A DNA stretch of 64,000 bases, taken from positions 124,001 to 188,000 of the forward strand of contig CBDHEI010000001.1 in assembly GCA_965262055.1 (NCBI GenBank), read 5' to 3'. This DNA is from G958296245 sp965262055 (GTDB lineage Bacteria; Chloroflexota; Dehalococcoidia; Lucifugimonadales; G958296245). The notes beneath the pieces were generated by a model. The model worked only from the letters and a program-made list of their open reading frames with translations. It did no database searches and was not told where the DNA came from. Positions 38,841-48,710 of the stretch are shown here, piece after piece. How positions within the stretch are numbered: position 1 is the stretch's first letter; each line of letters starts with the position of its first letter. The position numbers and the translations under genes are program-made.

Positions 38841-40169
38841 ATGACCACGCTGAAGAGCCTCGGAATAGTCGGTGCCGTCTTCATCGTGGTGGTGGCCGTC
38901 GCGGCCGCCCTCAGCCTCTTCCTGCGGGGGTCTCCCGAGACCCCCACAACACAGGCCCAAACCGCGGCAGTCGATCACACACCAGCCCCCGACGCCCCGC
39001 CTACGGACGCCGTCTCAGTCGCGGCCTCGCCTGAGACCCCGGACCCGAGCGGGAACCCTGATGCCAATGCACCTCCGCACGAGACCCCGTCGCCTAGCGA
39101 GCAAGCTGCCGCGGCTATCGCGCCTGGCGCGGACCCTAGCCGTCCAGACCGCGACTACACCATCGTAGAGATACTCCCGAAAAACTTCATTCCTGCGATC
39201 AGATTCCCCTACTTCTACGACGTCGGCGAGGCTGAAGCCATCTACGACGACGGCGAGCTGGTCATCGGGCTGTCTATCGGCGGCGAGCACCGCGCATACT
39301 CCGTGCCGTATCTGAGCGGCAGGGAGATAGTCAATGACACCGTGGGAGGGGTCAAAGTCGCCGTCACGTGGTGACCGCTCTGCTTCTCGGGCATAGTCTA
39401 TGCCCGAGAGATAGAGGGGCAGGAGTACAAGTTCGGGGTATCGGGTAAGTTGATAATGAACGCCCTGGTCATGTACGACAATCAGACCGACTCGCTATGG
39501 AGCCAGTTCACCGGCGAGGCCGTGGAGGGACCGCTGAAAGGCATCTCACTGGAGTTCATCCCCTCGCAGCTCATCACGTGGGGAGCCTGGAGGGATCTGC
39601 ACCCCGACACCCTGGCGCTGGAAAAGGTCCCCTACGGGGACTTCGGCTACGAGTCGGGCGACGACTGGGAGCAGCAACAGCAGCAGCAGGTCAACCCCAC
39701 CGGCGACCCCTACTTCGCTTACTACCATACGGACGCCCGCGGCGTCATCGGCGAAGCGAACCCCGACGACAGGCTCTACGCCAAGGAGATGATCGTGGGC
39801 ATCGCCGGCGCTCTGACACACCGCGCCTACTCGTACCGGGACCTGAGGGAGCAGCCGGTGATCAACGACATCCTGGAAGGCCGAGCCATTGTGGTGGCCG
39901 TGGACGTCGACTCGCTCGCGACAGGCGTCTACTACAGCAGCCCCGGCAGCCGGAGCCTGACCTTCGAGCAGTCCACGGAAGACCCGCTGCTGATGATAGA
40001 CGGCGAGACTGGCACGGTGTGGCAAAAGGCGACAGGGCTCGCCGCATCGGGCCCGATGAAGGGGTCTCAGTTAAAGAGAATCCCCTTCATGGCGGCGTTC
40101 TGGTTCGCTTGGACCGACTTCAACCCGGGAACGGAGCTCTACAGGCCTCCGTCCGCTGACGCACCGTAG
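38841..40169 (+). CDS. DUF3179 protein with in-frame TGA, probable selenoprotein
   Basis: Read through one TGA (39,372-39,374, codon 178), this is a 442-residue protein. GGGAGGGGC precedes the ATG. It has an N-terminal membrane anchor (about 8-29), a Pro/Ala-rich linker, then a DUF3179 domain. Family members have a conserved redox-like CPLC motif (TYCPLCGSG-type); here the line reads VTW-TGA-PLCFSGIVY, so the TGA is exactly at the first Cys. The downstream frame continues with all expected DUF3179 sequence (SGKLIMNALVMYDNQTDSLW). A hairpin with bacterial SECIS geometry follows. Selenocysteine (UPLC) is therefore the best reading; a nonsense pseudogene is the alternative. Confidence 0.8.
39378..39416 (+). 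promoter_or_regulatory. Candidate bacterial SECIS hairpin
   Basis: CTCGGGCATA (39,386-39,395) pairs perfectly with TATGCCCGAG (39,399-39,408) around the loop GTC. The lower stem (CTCTGCTT against AGATAGAG with one mismatch and wobble pairs) extends it to about 17 pairs. The loop G is 22 nt after the TGA. Known bacterial SECIS elements have their apical loop about 16-37 nt after UGA and a G among the first two loop bases, as here. Confidence 0.75.
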
Positions 40170-40187
40170 CGAGACCAGGCGCTCGGA

Positions 40188-41102
40188 TCAGCCGGCGCCT
40201 CCCCACTTCGCGCCCACGCTCGACTCGAACGCCGACATGCGCGCCAGAGGCTCCCGCGGCCAGATACGCTTCCACGCGTCCTGGACGTCGATCTCCAGCC
40301 TGCCCAGCCCTTCTATCTCCATCTCGATCTGGTCCCCGTCCTGGATCGGTCCCAGCCCGACGTGATTGGTGCCCGTGGCGATGATGTCGCCCGGCTTCAT
40401 GGTCGTGATCCAGGTGACGTACTCGACCACCTCGTACACCGACCGGGCCATGTCGTCGGTGCGCAGGTCCTGCCGCAGGTCTCCGCTCACCCACAGCTTG
40501 ATCCCCAGGTCCTGGGGGTCCGCTATCTCGTCGGCGGTGACGATTGCCGGGCCTATGGGCGCGAATGTGTCCCACGACTTCTGCCACCAGAAGCTGTTGT
40601 TGCCATTCGGGTTCAGCCCCCGGGCCGACACGTCGATGAAGTTTATGAACCCGAAAATGACGTCCTTGGCGTCGGCGGCCTTGACGTTTCGGGCCTTCTT
40701 GCCTATGACGACGCCCAGCTCGGCCTCGTGGTGGAAGTGTGGAGCCGGGGCATCGGGTAGGACGATCGTGTCTCCGGGCCCTATGACCGCGCTTGGAGAC
40801 TTCAGGAAGGAGTCGCGGTCGCCCTTGCTGGAGCCGCCCTCCATGTAGTTGCCGGCCATGCACACGATCCTGCCGGGCTCTGGCAGCGGCGGCCGCAGCC
40901 GCACTTGGCCCACGGGAGCGCCGGCGTCGCCGGCGACCGCAGACTCGATGGCGCCCCGGTACTGATCGAACCGCTCGATCAAACCGGCCATCCACGTCTG
41001 ACCATCCAGGTGGGGCACGTCCGAGACCACCCCGGAGATGTCCACCACCCTGTCGCCCTTGAGGACCCCTGGAACGTAATCGTCGAACAGTACGAGTTTC
41101 AT
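40188..41102 (-). CDS. Fumarylacetoacetate hydrolase family protein
   Basis: A 304-residue enzyme from ATG 41102 (MKLVLFDDYVPGVL), AGGGGAG upstream. The C-terminal FAH fold shows VCMAGNYMEGG, the metal-binding Glu pair in HHEAELGVVIGKKARNV (about 136-152), an FGFINFIDVSARG strand, SWDTFAPIGPAIVTADEI (about 186-203), and the ATGTNHVGLGPIQDGD loop near 257-272. Family members hydrolyse or decarboxylate beta-diketo or 2-oxo acids in aromatic catabolism; the exact substrate is not readable. Confidence 0.9.
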   Translation of the reverse strand: MKLVLFDDYVPGVLKGDRVVDISGVVSDVPHLDGQTWMAGLIERFDQYRGAIESAVAGDAGAPVGQVRLRPPLPEPGRIVCMAGNYMEGGSSKGDRDSFLKSPSAVIGPGDTIVLPDAPAPHFHHEAELGVVIGKKARNVKAADAKDVIFGFINFIDVSARGLNPNGNNSFWWQKSWDTFAPIGPAIVTADEIADPQDLGIKLWVSGDLRQDLRTDDMARSVYEVVEYVTWITTMKPGDIIATGTNHVGLGPIQDGDQIEMEIEGLGRLEIDVQDAWKRIWPREPLARMSAFESSVGAKWGGAG

Positions 41103-41229
41103 GCGCAGCAACTCCCCTCGATATTTCTCTCGCCGCCGCCTGGCGGACTTGCGCCGCGATTTTAGCACACGGGCGTCAGCGTCCGGCTGGTACAATGCCG
41201 CAACAAATCTCACGGCTTGGAGGAAGCGG

Positions 41230-42345
41230 GTGCTTCAGCAGGCAACCTACACGCGGGACGGACGTACGTTGACGGCTACGGTGGAGCGCTCGGACGTGTT
41301 GCTCCAGTCGGAGGATATCCTGAACTTTCCCAGGCTGATCGAGCTGGAGGGCGACAGGCTGGTGCTTCCCTACGGGCGGGGCCGCCACGGCGGCAGCGAG
41401 ACGCGGCCCGTCGCCCTGTCGGACAACTTCGGCAAGACGTGGGCCGACGCCCCGGCGGGGTCTCCCTGGGCAGACAACGTCCAGACCTCGGGCATCCTGG
41501 GCTACCTGAACGACGGCTCCATCGCCTACATCGACGTCTTTCCGGCCAATGTGAGTTGGTCCAAGCCCGAGGACGGGCCCTACCACCGGAGCAGTGCGGG
41601 CAAGGTGAGCGACCCGGTATTCCGGCTCCGGCGTTTCTCCAGGCAGGGAGACCTCATCGAAGAAGGGACACTGAAACTGGAAGGCCTGCCCTGGGACCTC
41701 GGGTCATACGAGAACTACGGCACACTGCTGGAGCTGGAGAATGGGGATCTGCTGACCGCCTTCGAAGCGCAGGTGGGGTACCCGTCGGAGGAACGGTTCA
41801 ACTTCACGACCTTCGTAGGACGCTCCACCGACGGCGGCAAGACCTTCCACCACGTGCACACCTTCGACCCTGAGACGCCGGACGGCGGCGTCGGCGACGA
41901 GGGCTTCTGCGAGCCCGATATGGAGGTCCTCGCCAACGGCGACATCCTGTGCATGATGCGCACCGGCGGCCGGTCGCCCATGTACCAGTCCCGCTCTACC
42001 GACGGCGGCCACACCTGGAGCGAGCCGGAATCGGTCGGCTGGCAGGGCGTCAAGCCGCACCTGCGCCTGCTCAGCAACGGCGTTCTGGCGTGCAGCGCGG
42101 GCCGCGGCGCGTACGGCTTCCCACAGGTCACTCACGCCATGTTCAGCATCGATGGCACCGGCGAGCACTGGGAATACCCCCTCGCCTTCCACACCGGCCC
42201 CGGGTGCTCCTACACCTCGAACATGGAGCGCAACGGCAAGTTCTACGTAGCCTACTCCCACTCCTCCTTCACCCGGGCGTCGGACACCTACGAACTGCCC
42301 TACCACGCCATCGAGTGGGCCGTCATCGACGTCGCCTTGACCTGA
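41230..42345 (+). CDS. Sialidase/BNR-repeat family protein
   Basis: A 371-residue protein. GTG 41230 (VLQQATYTRDGRTL) is chosen because GGAGG is 6 nt upstream; an upstream extension would overlap the divergent FAH promoter. Asp-box motifs STDGGKTF and STDGGHTW, plus LSDNFGKTW, mark a six-bladed beta-propeller of the sialidase superfamily. No signal peptide, so it is probably cytoplasmic or uses another export route. The catalytic Arg triad and Tyr/Glu pair cannot be assigned safely, so sialidase activity is unproven. TACAAT (41,191-41,196) may be its -10 box. Confidence 0.75.
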   Translation: MLQQATYTRDGRTLTATVERSDVLLQSEDILNFPRLIELEGDRLVLPYGRGRHGGSETRPVALSDNFGKTWADAPAGSPWADNVQTSGILGYLNDGSIAYIDVFPANVSWSKPEDGPYHRSSAGKVSDPVFRLRRFSRQGDLIEEGTLKLEGLPWDLGSYENYGTLLELENGDLLTAFEAQVGYPSEERFNFTTFVGRSTDGGKTFHHVHTFDPETPDGGVGDEGFCEPDMEVLANGDILCMMRTGGRSPMYQSRSTDGGHTWSEPESVGWQGVKPHLRLLSNGVLACSAGRGAYGFPQVTHAMFSIDGTGEHWEYPLAFHTGPGCSYTSNMERNGKFYVAYSHSSFTRASDTYELPYHAIEWAVIDVALT

Positions 42346-42433
42346 CGACCCCTTCCCACCGAGCCCGCTTTGGACCGGGTGCGGGAGACCCCGTTTGTTT
42401 CCCGCGCCCGCTTACCCCCGCCCCTCTCTGCGA

Positions 42434-42439
42434 TATAAT
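42434..42439 (+). promoter_or_regulatory. -10 box of the BNR-protein/MFS operon
   Basis: TATAAT, 42 nt before ATG 42481. A CTTACC sequence 17 bp upstream is a weak -35 match. Confidence 0.5.
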
Positions 42440-42480
42440 GCCGCCTACGCTCCCGGACACCACAAGAAACGAGGCTTAGT

Positions 42481-45400
42481 ATGGCAGAGACGCAGACCCC
42501 CCACGACATGCTCGCTACGCTGCGCTGGCGTTCCATCGGCCCGCCAAGGGGCGGAAGGACCGTCGCCGTCGCCGGGCACCCCACGGAGCCGATGGTCTTC
42601 TATTTCGGGGCCTGCGCCGGAGGCGTCTGGAAGACCGCCGACGGCGGCACCTACTGGGAAAACGTCTCCGACGGCTACTTCAACACAGCCGCAGTCGGCG
42701 CCATAGCCGTCTCGGAGTCCGACCCCAACGTCATCTACGCTGGCACCGGCGAGTCCTGCATCCGAGGCAACGCCTCCCACGGCGACGGTGTCTACAGGTC
42801 CACCGACGGCGGCGACACCTGGACCCACCTGGGACTCTCCGATACCCGCCACATCGCCCGGGTGCGCATCCACCCCAAGGACCCCGACCTCGTCTACGTC
42901 GCCGCTCTCGGCCACGCCTACGGCCCCAACGAGCAACGCGGCGTATTCCGCTCTGCCGACGGCGGCGCGACGTGGGAGCGTGTCCTCTTCAAGAGCTCTG
43001 GAGCGGGCGCAGTCGACCTGTCCATGGACCCCAACAACCCACGCGTCCTCTACGCCAGCATCTGGCAGGTGCTCAGGCAGCCCTGGATGTTCAACAGCGG
43101 AGGCCCCGACAGCGGCCTCTTCAGGTCAACCGACGGCGGCGACACATGGACCGAAATCACGGACAGGCCTGGGCTCCCGTGCGGCCTCAAGGGCCGGATC
43201 GGCGTCGCTGCCTCGCCCGCGAGGACCGGCAGGGTCTGGGCCATCGTCGAGGCCGAGGACCGCGGCGTCCACCGCAGCGACGACGGTGGGGAAACCTGGG
43301 AGAAGACCACCGACGAGGCCGCCCTCCACCAGCGCCCCTGGTACTACAGCCACATTTTCGCAGACCCAACGGACCCCGAGACCGTCTACGTGCTCAACCT
43401 GAAGGCGTGGAAGTCCACCGACGGCGGACGTACCTTCTCCGAGATCACGATGCCCCACGGAGACAACCACGACCTCTGGATAGACCCCCGAGACGGCAGG
43501 CGCATGATCGAAGGCAACGATGGAGGCGCCTGCGTCTCATTCAACGGCGGCGACACCTGGTCCACCATCTACAATCAGCCGACCTCCCAATTCTACCACA
43601 TCACCACCGACAACCAGTTCCCCTACCGCGTCTACGCCACCCAGCAGGACAACAGCGCCATCAGCGTCCCCAGCCGCTCCTACAAGGGCGGTATCGTATG
43701 GCAGGACGCCTATACCGTGGGCCACTCGGAGAGCGGCCACATCGCGGTGCATCCAGACGACCCCAACATCGTCTTCTCCGGCGCCATCGGCAGCGCCCCG
43801 GGCGGCGGCGACACCATGCTCAAATACGACCACCGCTCCGGCCAGAGCCAGATCGTGACGATCTGGCCGGAACCCATGCAGGGCCTGGGGGCTAAGGAGC
43901 ATCGGTACCGCTTCCAGTGGACCTACCCTCTATTCTTCTCCCCACACGACTCCAACGTCCTCTACGCCGCCGGCGACAGGGTCTTCCGCAGCAGGGACGG
44001 CGGGATGAGCTGGGAAAGGGTGAGTCCGGACCTGACCAGGGCGGACGAGAGCAAGATGGAGCCGTCGGGCGGCCCCGTAACCCTGGACACATCCGGCGTG
44101 GAGATATACGGCACCATCTTCTCCCTGGCGGAGTCCCCGCTCGTACCCGGGGAGCTATGGGCCGGCTCGGATGACGGCCTGGTGCACGTCTCTCGCGACG
44201 ACGGGTGGACTTGGACCAACGCCACGCCGGATGGGCTTCCAGAGTGGAGCCTGATCACCGCGATACGGCCCTCGGCTCATGCGCCCGGCACCGCGTACCT
44301 CTCCGCCACCCGCTACAGGCTCCACGACAACAGCCCGTACCTGTTCAAGACCACTGACGGCGGCTCCACGTGGAAGTGCATCTCGGGCGGCATGCCCGAA
44401 GACCAGCTCAGTCGCATCGTCGTCGAAGACCCAATACGCCCCGGCCTGCTCTACGTGGGCACCGAGACCGGCGTCTGCTTCTCGTCCGACGACGGCGCGT
44501 CGTGGCGCCCCTTGCAGGGCAACCTCCCCGTGGTCCCGGTGCACGATCTCGTCGTGGAGGGCGACGAGCTGGTGGCCGGCACTCATGGCCGCTCTGTCTG
44601 GGTGCTCAACGGCCTCTCCCTGCTCAGGCAGCTCGCCGACTGCGACGAGGACTCCGGCTTCCACATATTCAAGCCCACTGACACCTACAGGGCTTCCTCA
44701 TGGGCCGAGACCGACAGGGAGCCGGTGAAGGGAAAGATATACGGCCTGCCCTCCGGCGATCCCGCAACCTACTACGAAGACCGGGGGCCGTCGGGGGAGA
44801 CCCGCAGGCGCTTCCTGAACGCCGGCGCCAACCCGCCAAACGGGGTGGTTGTCAGCTACTACTTCAAGGACAACCCCGAGGGCGAAGCGACGCTGTCGTT
44901 CCTCGATTCGTCCGGCCAGGTGGTCGCAACCTTCTCGTCATGCAAGGACGAGCCCGGCGCGAAAGACGGAGCCCCTTCGCTTCCCGCCGACCCCGGGATG
45001 AACTCCTTCGTGTGGGACATGCTCTATCTGGCATCCCGCGCCATAGAGGGCGAGGATCCGAAGGAGAACCGCATCCGGCCCCTTGCCCCGCCCGGAGCCT
45101 ACAGGGTCCGCCTCACCTCGAGCTGCGGCGAGGCCGAGCAGGATTTCCAGCTGCTCAAGGACCCACGCGTCGCGGCCACCCATGACGACCTTCACGAACA
45201 GTTCGCGCTCCTCCTGAAGGTACGCGACAAGCTCTCCGAGGCGCATGACGCCGTAACCAGCGTCCGCAGGATACGCGCGCAGGTGGACGAGTGGGTCGCC
45301 CGCGCCGAAGCCGAGGACAAGCGCGGAGATCTTGCCGGCGCAGCCGACACGCTCCTCGAAAAGATCGCCACAGTCGAGGAGGAGTTGGTCCAGACCAAGT

Positions 45401-45651
45401 CGAGAACGATGATGGACCGGCTCATTCTTCCCACAAGGCTGGAAACGAAGCTGATATCCCTCGCCACAGTGATCGCCGGGGCCGACTCCGCCCCTACCCG
45501 GCAGTCCTACGAAGTCTTCGACTACCTCTCCGTGCTGGTGGACGCCCAGCTCACCGCCCTGCGCGATGTGATCGACACCGACCTTTCCAGCTTCGCCGGG
45601 CTCGTTGAGGACCTCGGCATACCGCCCGTCACGACCAAGCGCGCCACGTGA
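42481..45651 (+). CDS. Large VPS10/sortilin-like BNR-repeat protein
   Basis: A 1,056-residue protein. About nine Asp-box/BNR motifs (for example STDGGDTW, SADGGATW, SDDGGETW, STDGGRTF, SRDGGMSW, TTDGGSTW) are spread over residues 30-690, forming one or two large beta-propellers like those annotated as glycosyl hydrolases. A middle domain (about 740-900) resembles the Ig-like part of such proteins. The C-terminal 170 residues are helical coiled coil (LLLKVRDKLSEAHDAVTSVRRIRAQ). No signal peptide is seen. It overlaps the MFS gene start (GTGA), so an uptake link is plausible. The enzyme activity is unknown. Confidence 0.8.
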   Translation: MAETQTPHDMLATLRWRSIGPPRGGRTVAVAGHPTEPMVFYFGACAGGVWKTADGGTYWENVSDGYFNTAAVGAIAVSESDPNVIYAGTGESCIRGNASHGDGVYRSTDGGDTWTHLGLSDTRHIARVRIHPKDPDLVYVAALGHAYGPNEQRGVFRSADGGATWERVLFKSSGAGAVDLSMDPNNPRVLYASIWQVLRQPWMFNSGGPDSGLFRSTDGGDTWTEITDRPGLPCGLKGRIGVAASPARTGRVWAIVEAEDRGVHRSDDGGETWEKTTDEAALHQRPWYYSHIFADPTDPETVYVLNLKAWKSTDGGRTFSEITMPHGDNHDLWIDPRDGRRMIEGNDGGACVSFNGGDTWSTIYNQPTSQFYHITTDNQFPYRVYATQQDNSAISVPSRSYKGGIVWQDAYTVGHSESGHIAVHPDDPNIVFSGAIGSAPGGGDTMLKYDHRSGQSQIVTIWPEPMQGLGAKEHRYRFQWTYPLFFSPHDSNVLYAAGDRVFRSRDGGMSWERVSPDLTRADESKMEPSGGPVTLDTSGVEIYGTIFSLAESPLVPGELWAGSDDGLVHVSRDDGWTWTNATPDGLPEWSLITAIRPSAHAPGTAYLSATRYRLHDNSPYLFKTTDGGSTWKCISGGMPEDQLSRIVVEDPIRPGLLYVGTETGVCFSSDDGASWRPLQGNLPVVPVHDLVVEGDELVAGTHGRSVWVLNGLSLLRQLADCDEDSGFHIFKPTDTYRASSWAETDREPVKGKIYGLPSGDPATYYEDRGPSGETRRRFLNAGANPPNGVVVSYYFKDNPEGEATLSFLDSSGQVVATFSSCKDEPGAKDGAPSLPADPGMNSFVWDMLYLASRAIEGEDPKENRIRPLAPPGAYRVRLTSSCGEAEQDFQLLKDPRVAATHDDLHEQFALLLKVRDKLSEAHDAVTSVRRIRAQVDEWVARAEAEDKRGDLAGAADTLLEKIATVEEELVQTKSRTMMDRLILPTRLETKLISLATVIAGADSAPTRQSYEVFDYLSVLVDAQLTALRDVIDTDLSSFAGLVEDLGIPPVTTKRAT

Positions 45652-46880
45652 TCAGGTCGAGGGCATTCGGATACGTCACCGCCGCCGACTTCATAGTCCG
45701 GTCGGCCTACCAGATGGGCAAGACGCCCCTGCTGCCCCTGTTTGCCGCCTCGCTGGGCGCCGGCGATTTCCTGCTCGGCGCCATCGTCTCCGTCTCCACC
45801 CTCACGGGCATGGTCCTCAAGCCCTTCGTCGGCATCCTGTCCGACCGCTGGGGAAGACGGGGCTGGCTGATCGCCGGAACGGCGTTCTTCGCCTTCATGC
45901 CCTTCGTCTACGGCCTCATCGACTCTCCCGGCCAGCTCTTCGCTGTCCGCATCATCCACGGCACGGCCACCGCGATCTACGGGCCCGTAACCCTCGCCTA
46001 CGTTGCCGGGCTATCGCCCTCCGGCAGGGCCGAGCGCCTAGGATGGTTCTCCCTCGCCAGGAAGTCGGGCTACGTCGTAGGCCCTGCTGCGGCGGGCTGG
46101 ATGCTGGTGACGATGGACCCAGTATCCGTATTCACCGTCATCGGCCTGCTAAGCGCTGCGGCCTTCATACCCGTTCTGCTGCTGCCGGAAACCGGAGGCC
46201 AGCTGCGGCGAGAGGGCCCATCTGTCTTGCGCCACGTCCTGTGGGCCTTCAGGAAGAGCGGCAGCGTGCCCGCCGTGTGGCTCGCGGGCGGGCTCGACGC
46301 CGGCATATACGTCGCCGTCTACGCTGCGAAGACGTTCCTACCCCTCTACGCCGTCTCCATGGGCGTCAGCGTGGCCGCAGTAGGAATCGTCTTCGCCGTC
46401 CAGGAGGCCGTCCACATGGTGCTGAACCCCCTCGCAGGGAGACTCGGAGACCGGATCGGCCACATGTACACCGCGGCGGCGGGAGTCACCGTCCTGGGTG
46501 TGGCGTTGCCGCTGCTCACGGTCGCGGACACCGGCCTGGCCCTGCTCGCGCCCGCCGTGCTAATCGGCGCTGGTCAGGCGCTCGTCCTGCCGTCCACAGT
46601 GGCCCTGGCCTCGTCGCGCGTCCGCGAGGAGCACCTCGCCTTCGGCATGGGCCTGATCGGCTCTCTCAGGAACACGGGCAAGGTGGCCGGCCCGGCGATG
46701 GCCGGCGCCGTCATCGCCTTGCTCGACTTCACCATGACCTTCAGACTCCTCGGGCTGGTCGTATTGGCCATATCCGTCTTGATTTGGGCCGGGGCCGCAT
46801 ACCCCCGCTCTTCAGCCACGAAGAAGCTAAACGAGGCCAGCTCCCCACTGCGGCCCAGCCGAGCGATCGAGAGCCGCTAG
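45648..46880 (+). CDS. Major facilitator superfamily transporter
   Basis: A 410-residue membrane protein starting at GTG 45648. About 12 hydrophobic helices are spread over its length. The MFS loop 2-3 signature is visible as VGILSDRWGRRGW (about 63-75), with a second-half equivalent LAGRLGDRIGHMY (about 264-276). A 6+6 layout with a cytoplasmic loop near residues 185-205 is typical. Its substrate is not predictable; coupling to the BNR protein suggests sugar- or metabolite-related transport or export. Confidence 0.88.
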   Translation: MIRSRAFGYVTAADFIVRSAYQMGKTPLLPLFAASLGAGDFLLGAIVSVSTLTGMVLKPFVGILSDRWGRRGWLIAGTAFFAFMPFVYGLIDSPGQLFAVRIIHGTATAIYGPVTLAYVAGLSPSGRAERLGWFSLARKSGYVVGPAAAGWMLVTMDPVSVFTVIGLLSAAAFIPVLLLPETGGQLRREGPSVLRHVLWAFRKSGSVPAVWLAGGLDAGIYVAVYAAKTFLPLYAVSMGVSVAAVGIVFAVQEAVHMVLNPLAGRLGDRIGHMYTAAAGVTVLGVALPLLTVADTGLALLAPAVLIGAGQALVLPSTVALASSRVREEHLAFGMGLIGSLRNTGKVAGPAMAGAVIALLDFTMTFRLLGLVVLAISVLIWAGAAYPRSSATKKLNEASSPLRPSRAIESR

Positions 46881-46887
46881 TTAGCAG

Positions 46888-46962
46888 GCTGCTGAAAAAC
46901 GGGGTGTGCTGAAGGACGAAGCCCCTTTGCCGGGGGTCTGAATGGCGTCCCTCGGATTTAAT
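46888..46962. repeat. Dispersed repeat, left part (interrupted by IS1380 copy 1)
   Basis: Starts GCTGCTGAAAAACGGGGTGTGC and continues through GCCCCTTTGCC and GTCCCTCGGATTTAAT. The matching sequence after the IS (48,711-48,780) and an uninterrupted relative at 53,908-54,066 show it was one repeat before the IS entered. Confidence 0.65.
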
Positions 46963-48710
46963 CCGGGATTTCCCATATTGGGAGTCTTCAGGCTCAAGGG
47001 GCAGCCCAAACGAGATGTTAGCATCATAGTCAGGTCCTGCAAGGCCAGTCAATCGCCGGTCTATCCGATAAGAGATGCGTTTGCAGTCGTAGAGCACCCT
47101 TCTTGTCCGTCTTCATCGTCCTCGTGTCCCCTGCCAGTGGGGTGAAAGCGCATTGAAGACAAGGCGACTCCCTGGAGCGCTCTCCCCCTCTTGGCAAGAT
47201 CGTGGTTGTACCCTCCCTCAGCTTGGCGCCGGCGATAACCGGCCGATACGATCCAACACTCCCTGGAACAACCGTCGAGGAACCGACATCTCGGATAACT
47301 GAAAGATCAACCACCGGGAGTGCCGCACCAGACGGCCTCCCATCTTGATCAGCTTGACCTGCACGCTCCGCAGCGACCAGTGCTTGACCGCCTTGGGCAG
47401 ACACAGCCGGCGAAGGAAGTTCCCAAGGTTGTACGCCAGGACGAACAGAGATAGACGCACCCGGTTGGCCACGAACCGATGGCACGACAGCCGAGTCCAG
47501 TTCAGCGCGTACTTCCCCTCCTTGATCCACTGCTCGGCTGTCCCACGACCATTGTAGAATCGCACCACTCCTTCGGGGCCAGCCGTCATGCTCGTGACTA
47601 TGAAGCCCACCCGGGGGAATAGCTCTCCCCTATGCCACTCCACCTTGGCCACCACCCGCCGAGCGCGGTCCCAACTCCCGGCACGATACCAGAAGTCGTC
47701 GTATAGGATCACTGGACGCTTCGGCGGCCTCCCCACAGGCCTCCTGAGCAGAGGGGCGATCTCCCGTTGCAGCACCTCGTTGCCGGGGAGTCTTATAGCG
47801 TAAAGGACGTGCCGCTCCTCGAGGTACTCATAGATGTCCGGCTTGGCGAATGCGGCATCGGCACGAAAGTACCGCCGCACTCCTGTCGCCCCGTAGCGGG
47901 ACAGGATCGGATCCAATACATCACGCCACCTGTGCGCGCTATGTACGTTCCCCGCACGGAGCATCGCCCCCTCGCAGTCACCGAACTGGTTGAACACGAA
48001 CAAAGGGTGATAGCACGTGCTCCCAAAGTGACCGTTGTACGACGCTCCCTCCTGTCCTCCATGTACCGGACTCTCCGAACTGTCCATGTCCAAGATCACC
48101 CGCCGGTGCGCTGTGTGCGTCATCGCCCGGTCCACCCACGTAGCGTTCACTCGGCCCAACCCTTCCACGTTGCCGTCTTGGGTAAGCACCTCGGTCTCGA
48201 ACCGGCTGATGGTGTTGGTGCTGGCGGCCGGTCTCTCAGGACCACCTCGCCGTCCAACGACTACCCGCATCGTCGGGTCCTGGGCCAACCGTTCAGCGTC
48301 GTTGGTATCCTCGTAGCCCGCCAGACGACTGTACACCGACTGCCTGAGAAGGCCCACCAATCGGTGCTGCACGTTACGACCGCCACGGCTCTCCTGCAGA
48401 CACTCATTCGCCGTCTCCGTCAGCCCCAGTGCATCGTCCAACTCGCGGCAGGCCAGCAGCCCAGCGTCCGAGGTGATGGTAGCGCCGCGAAACTCCAACC
48501 GTACACGTCGGTCGAAACGGAGCGTGGCGCGGGGGTTGGTGCTTTCACCCATTGGGTGCCTCCTGAGTGGGTACGTTATCAAGAACTAGAGTAGTCGCTC
48601 ACGACCAGTCTAGCACTCATGATAACCACTGTGCTCTGCTATTCGGCTACATCGGGTATAGCTGTTGCTGATTACGGCAAGCCCTGCAGGGTTGATATGG
48701 GAAATGTGGG
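46963..48710 (-). mobile_element. IS1380-family insertion sequence, copy 1 (1,748 bp)
   Basis: Ends are CCGGGATTTCCCATATTGGG (left) and, as the reverse complement of the right end, CCCACATTTCCCATATCAAC. Both contain ATTTCCCATAT. It is flanked by TTAAT on both sides (46,958-46,962 and 48,711-48,715), a 5-bp target duplication. It holds one transposase gene on the minus strand. Confidence 0.9.
47218..48552 (-). CDS. IS1380-family transposase, copy 1
   Basis: A 444-residue DDE transposase; ATG 48552 (MGESTNPRATLRF) has AGGAGG 6 nt upstream. The DDE residues lie in VILDMDSSE (about 140), YFRADAAF (about 230) and GRGTAEQWIKEGK (about 325-337), with the YREK-type spacing of the family. The N-terminal segment FRGATITSDAGLLACRELDDALGLTE is the IS1380 group-1 opening. 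It differs from copy 2 by scattered substitutions only, with no frame damage, so both may be active. Confidence 0.93.
   Translation of the reverse strand: MGESTNPRATLRFDRRVRLEFRGATITSDAGLLACRELDDALGLTETANECLQESRGGRNVQHRLVGLLRQSVYSRLAGYEDTNDAERLAQDPTMRVVVGRRGGPERPAASTNTISRFETEVLTQDGNVEGLGRVNATWVDRAMTHTAHRRVILDMDSSESPVHGGQEGASYNGHFGSTCYHPLFVFNQFGDCEGAMLRAGNVHSAHRWRDVLDPILSRYGATGVRRYFRADAAFAKPDIYEYLEERHVLYAIRLPGNEVLQREIAPLLRRPVGRPPKRPVILYDDFWYRAGSWDRARRVVAKVEWHRGELFPRVGFIVTSMTAGPEGVVRFYNGRGTAEQWIKEGKYALNWTRLSCHRFVANRVRLSLFVLAYNLGNFLRRLCLPKAVKHWSLRSVQVKLIKMGGRLVRHSRWLIFQLSEMSVPRRLFQGVLDRIGRLSPAPS

Noticed and set aside
39375..39449. Splitting the DUF3179 gene into two separate genes at the TGA
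   Set aside because: The second part would start at ATG 39450 without a ribosome-binding site and would lack the N-terminal half of the domain; reading through gives one complete domain.
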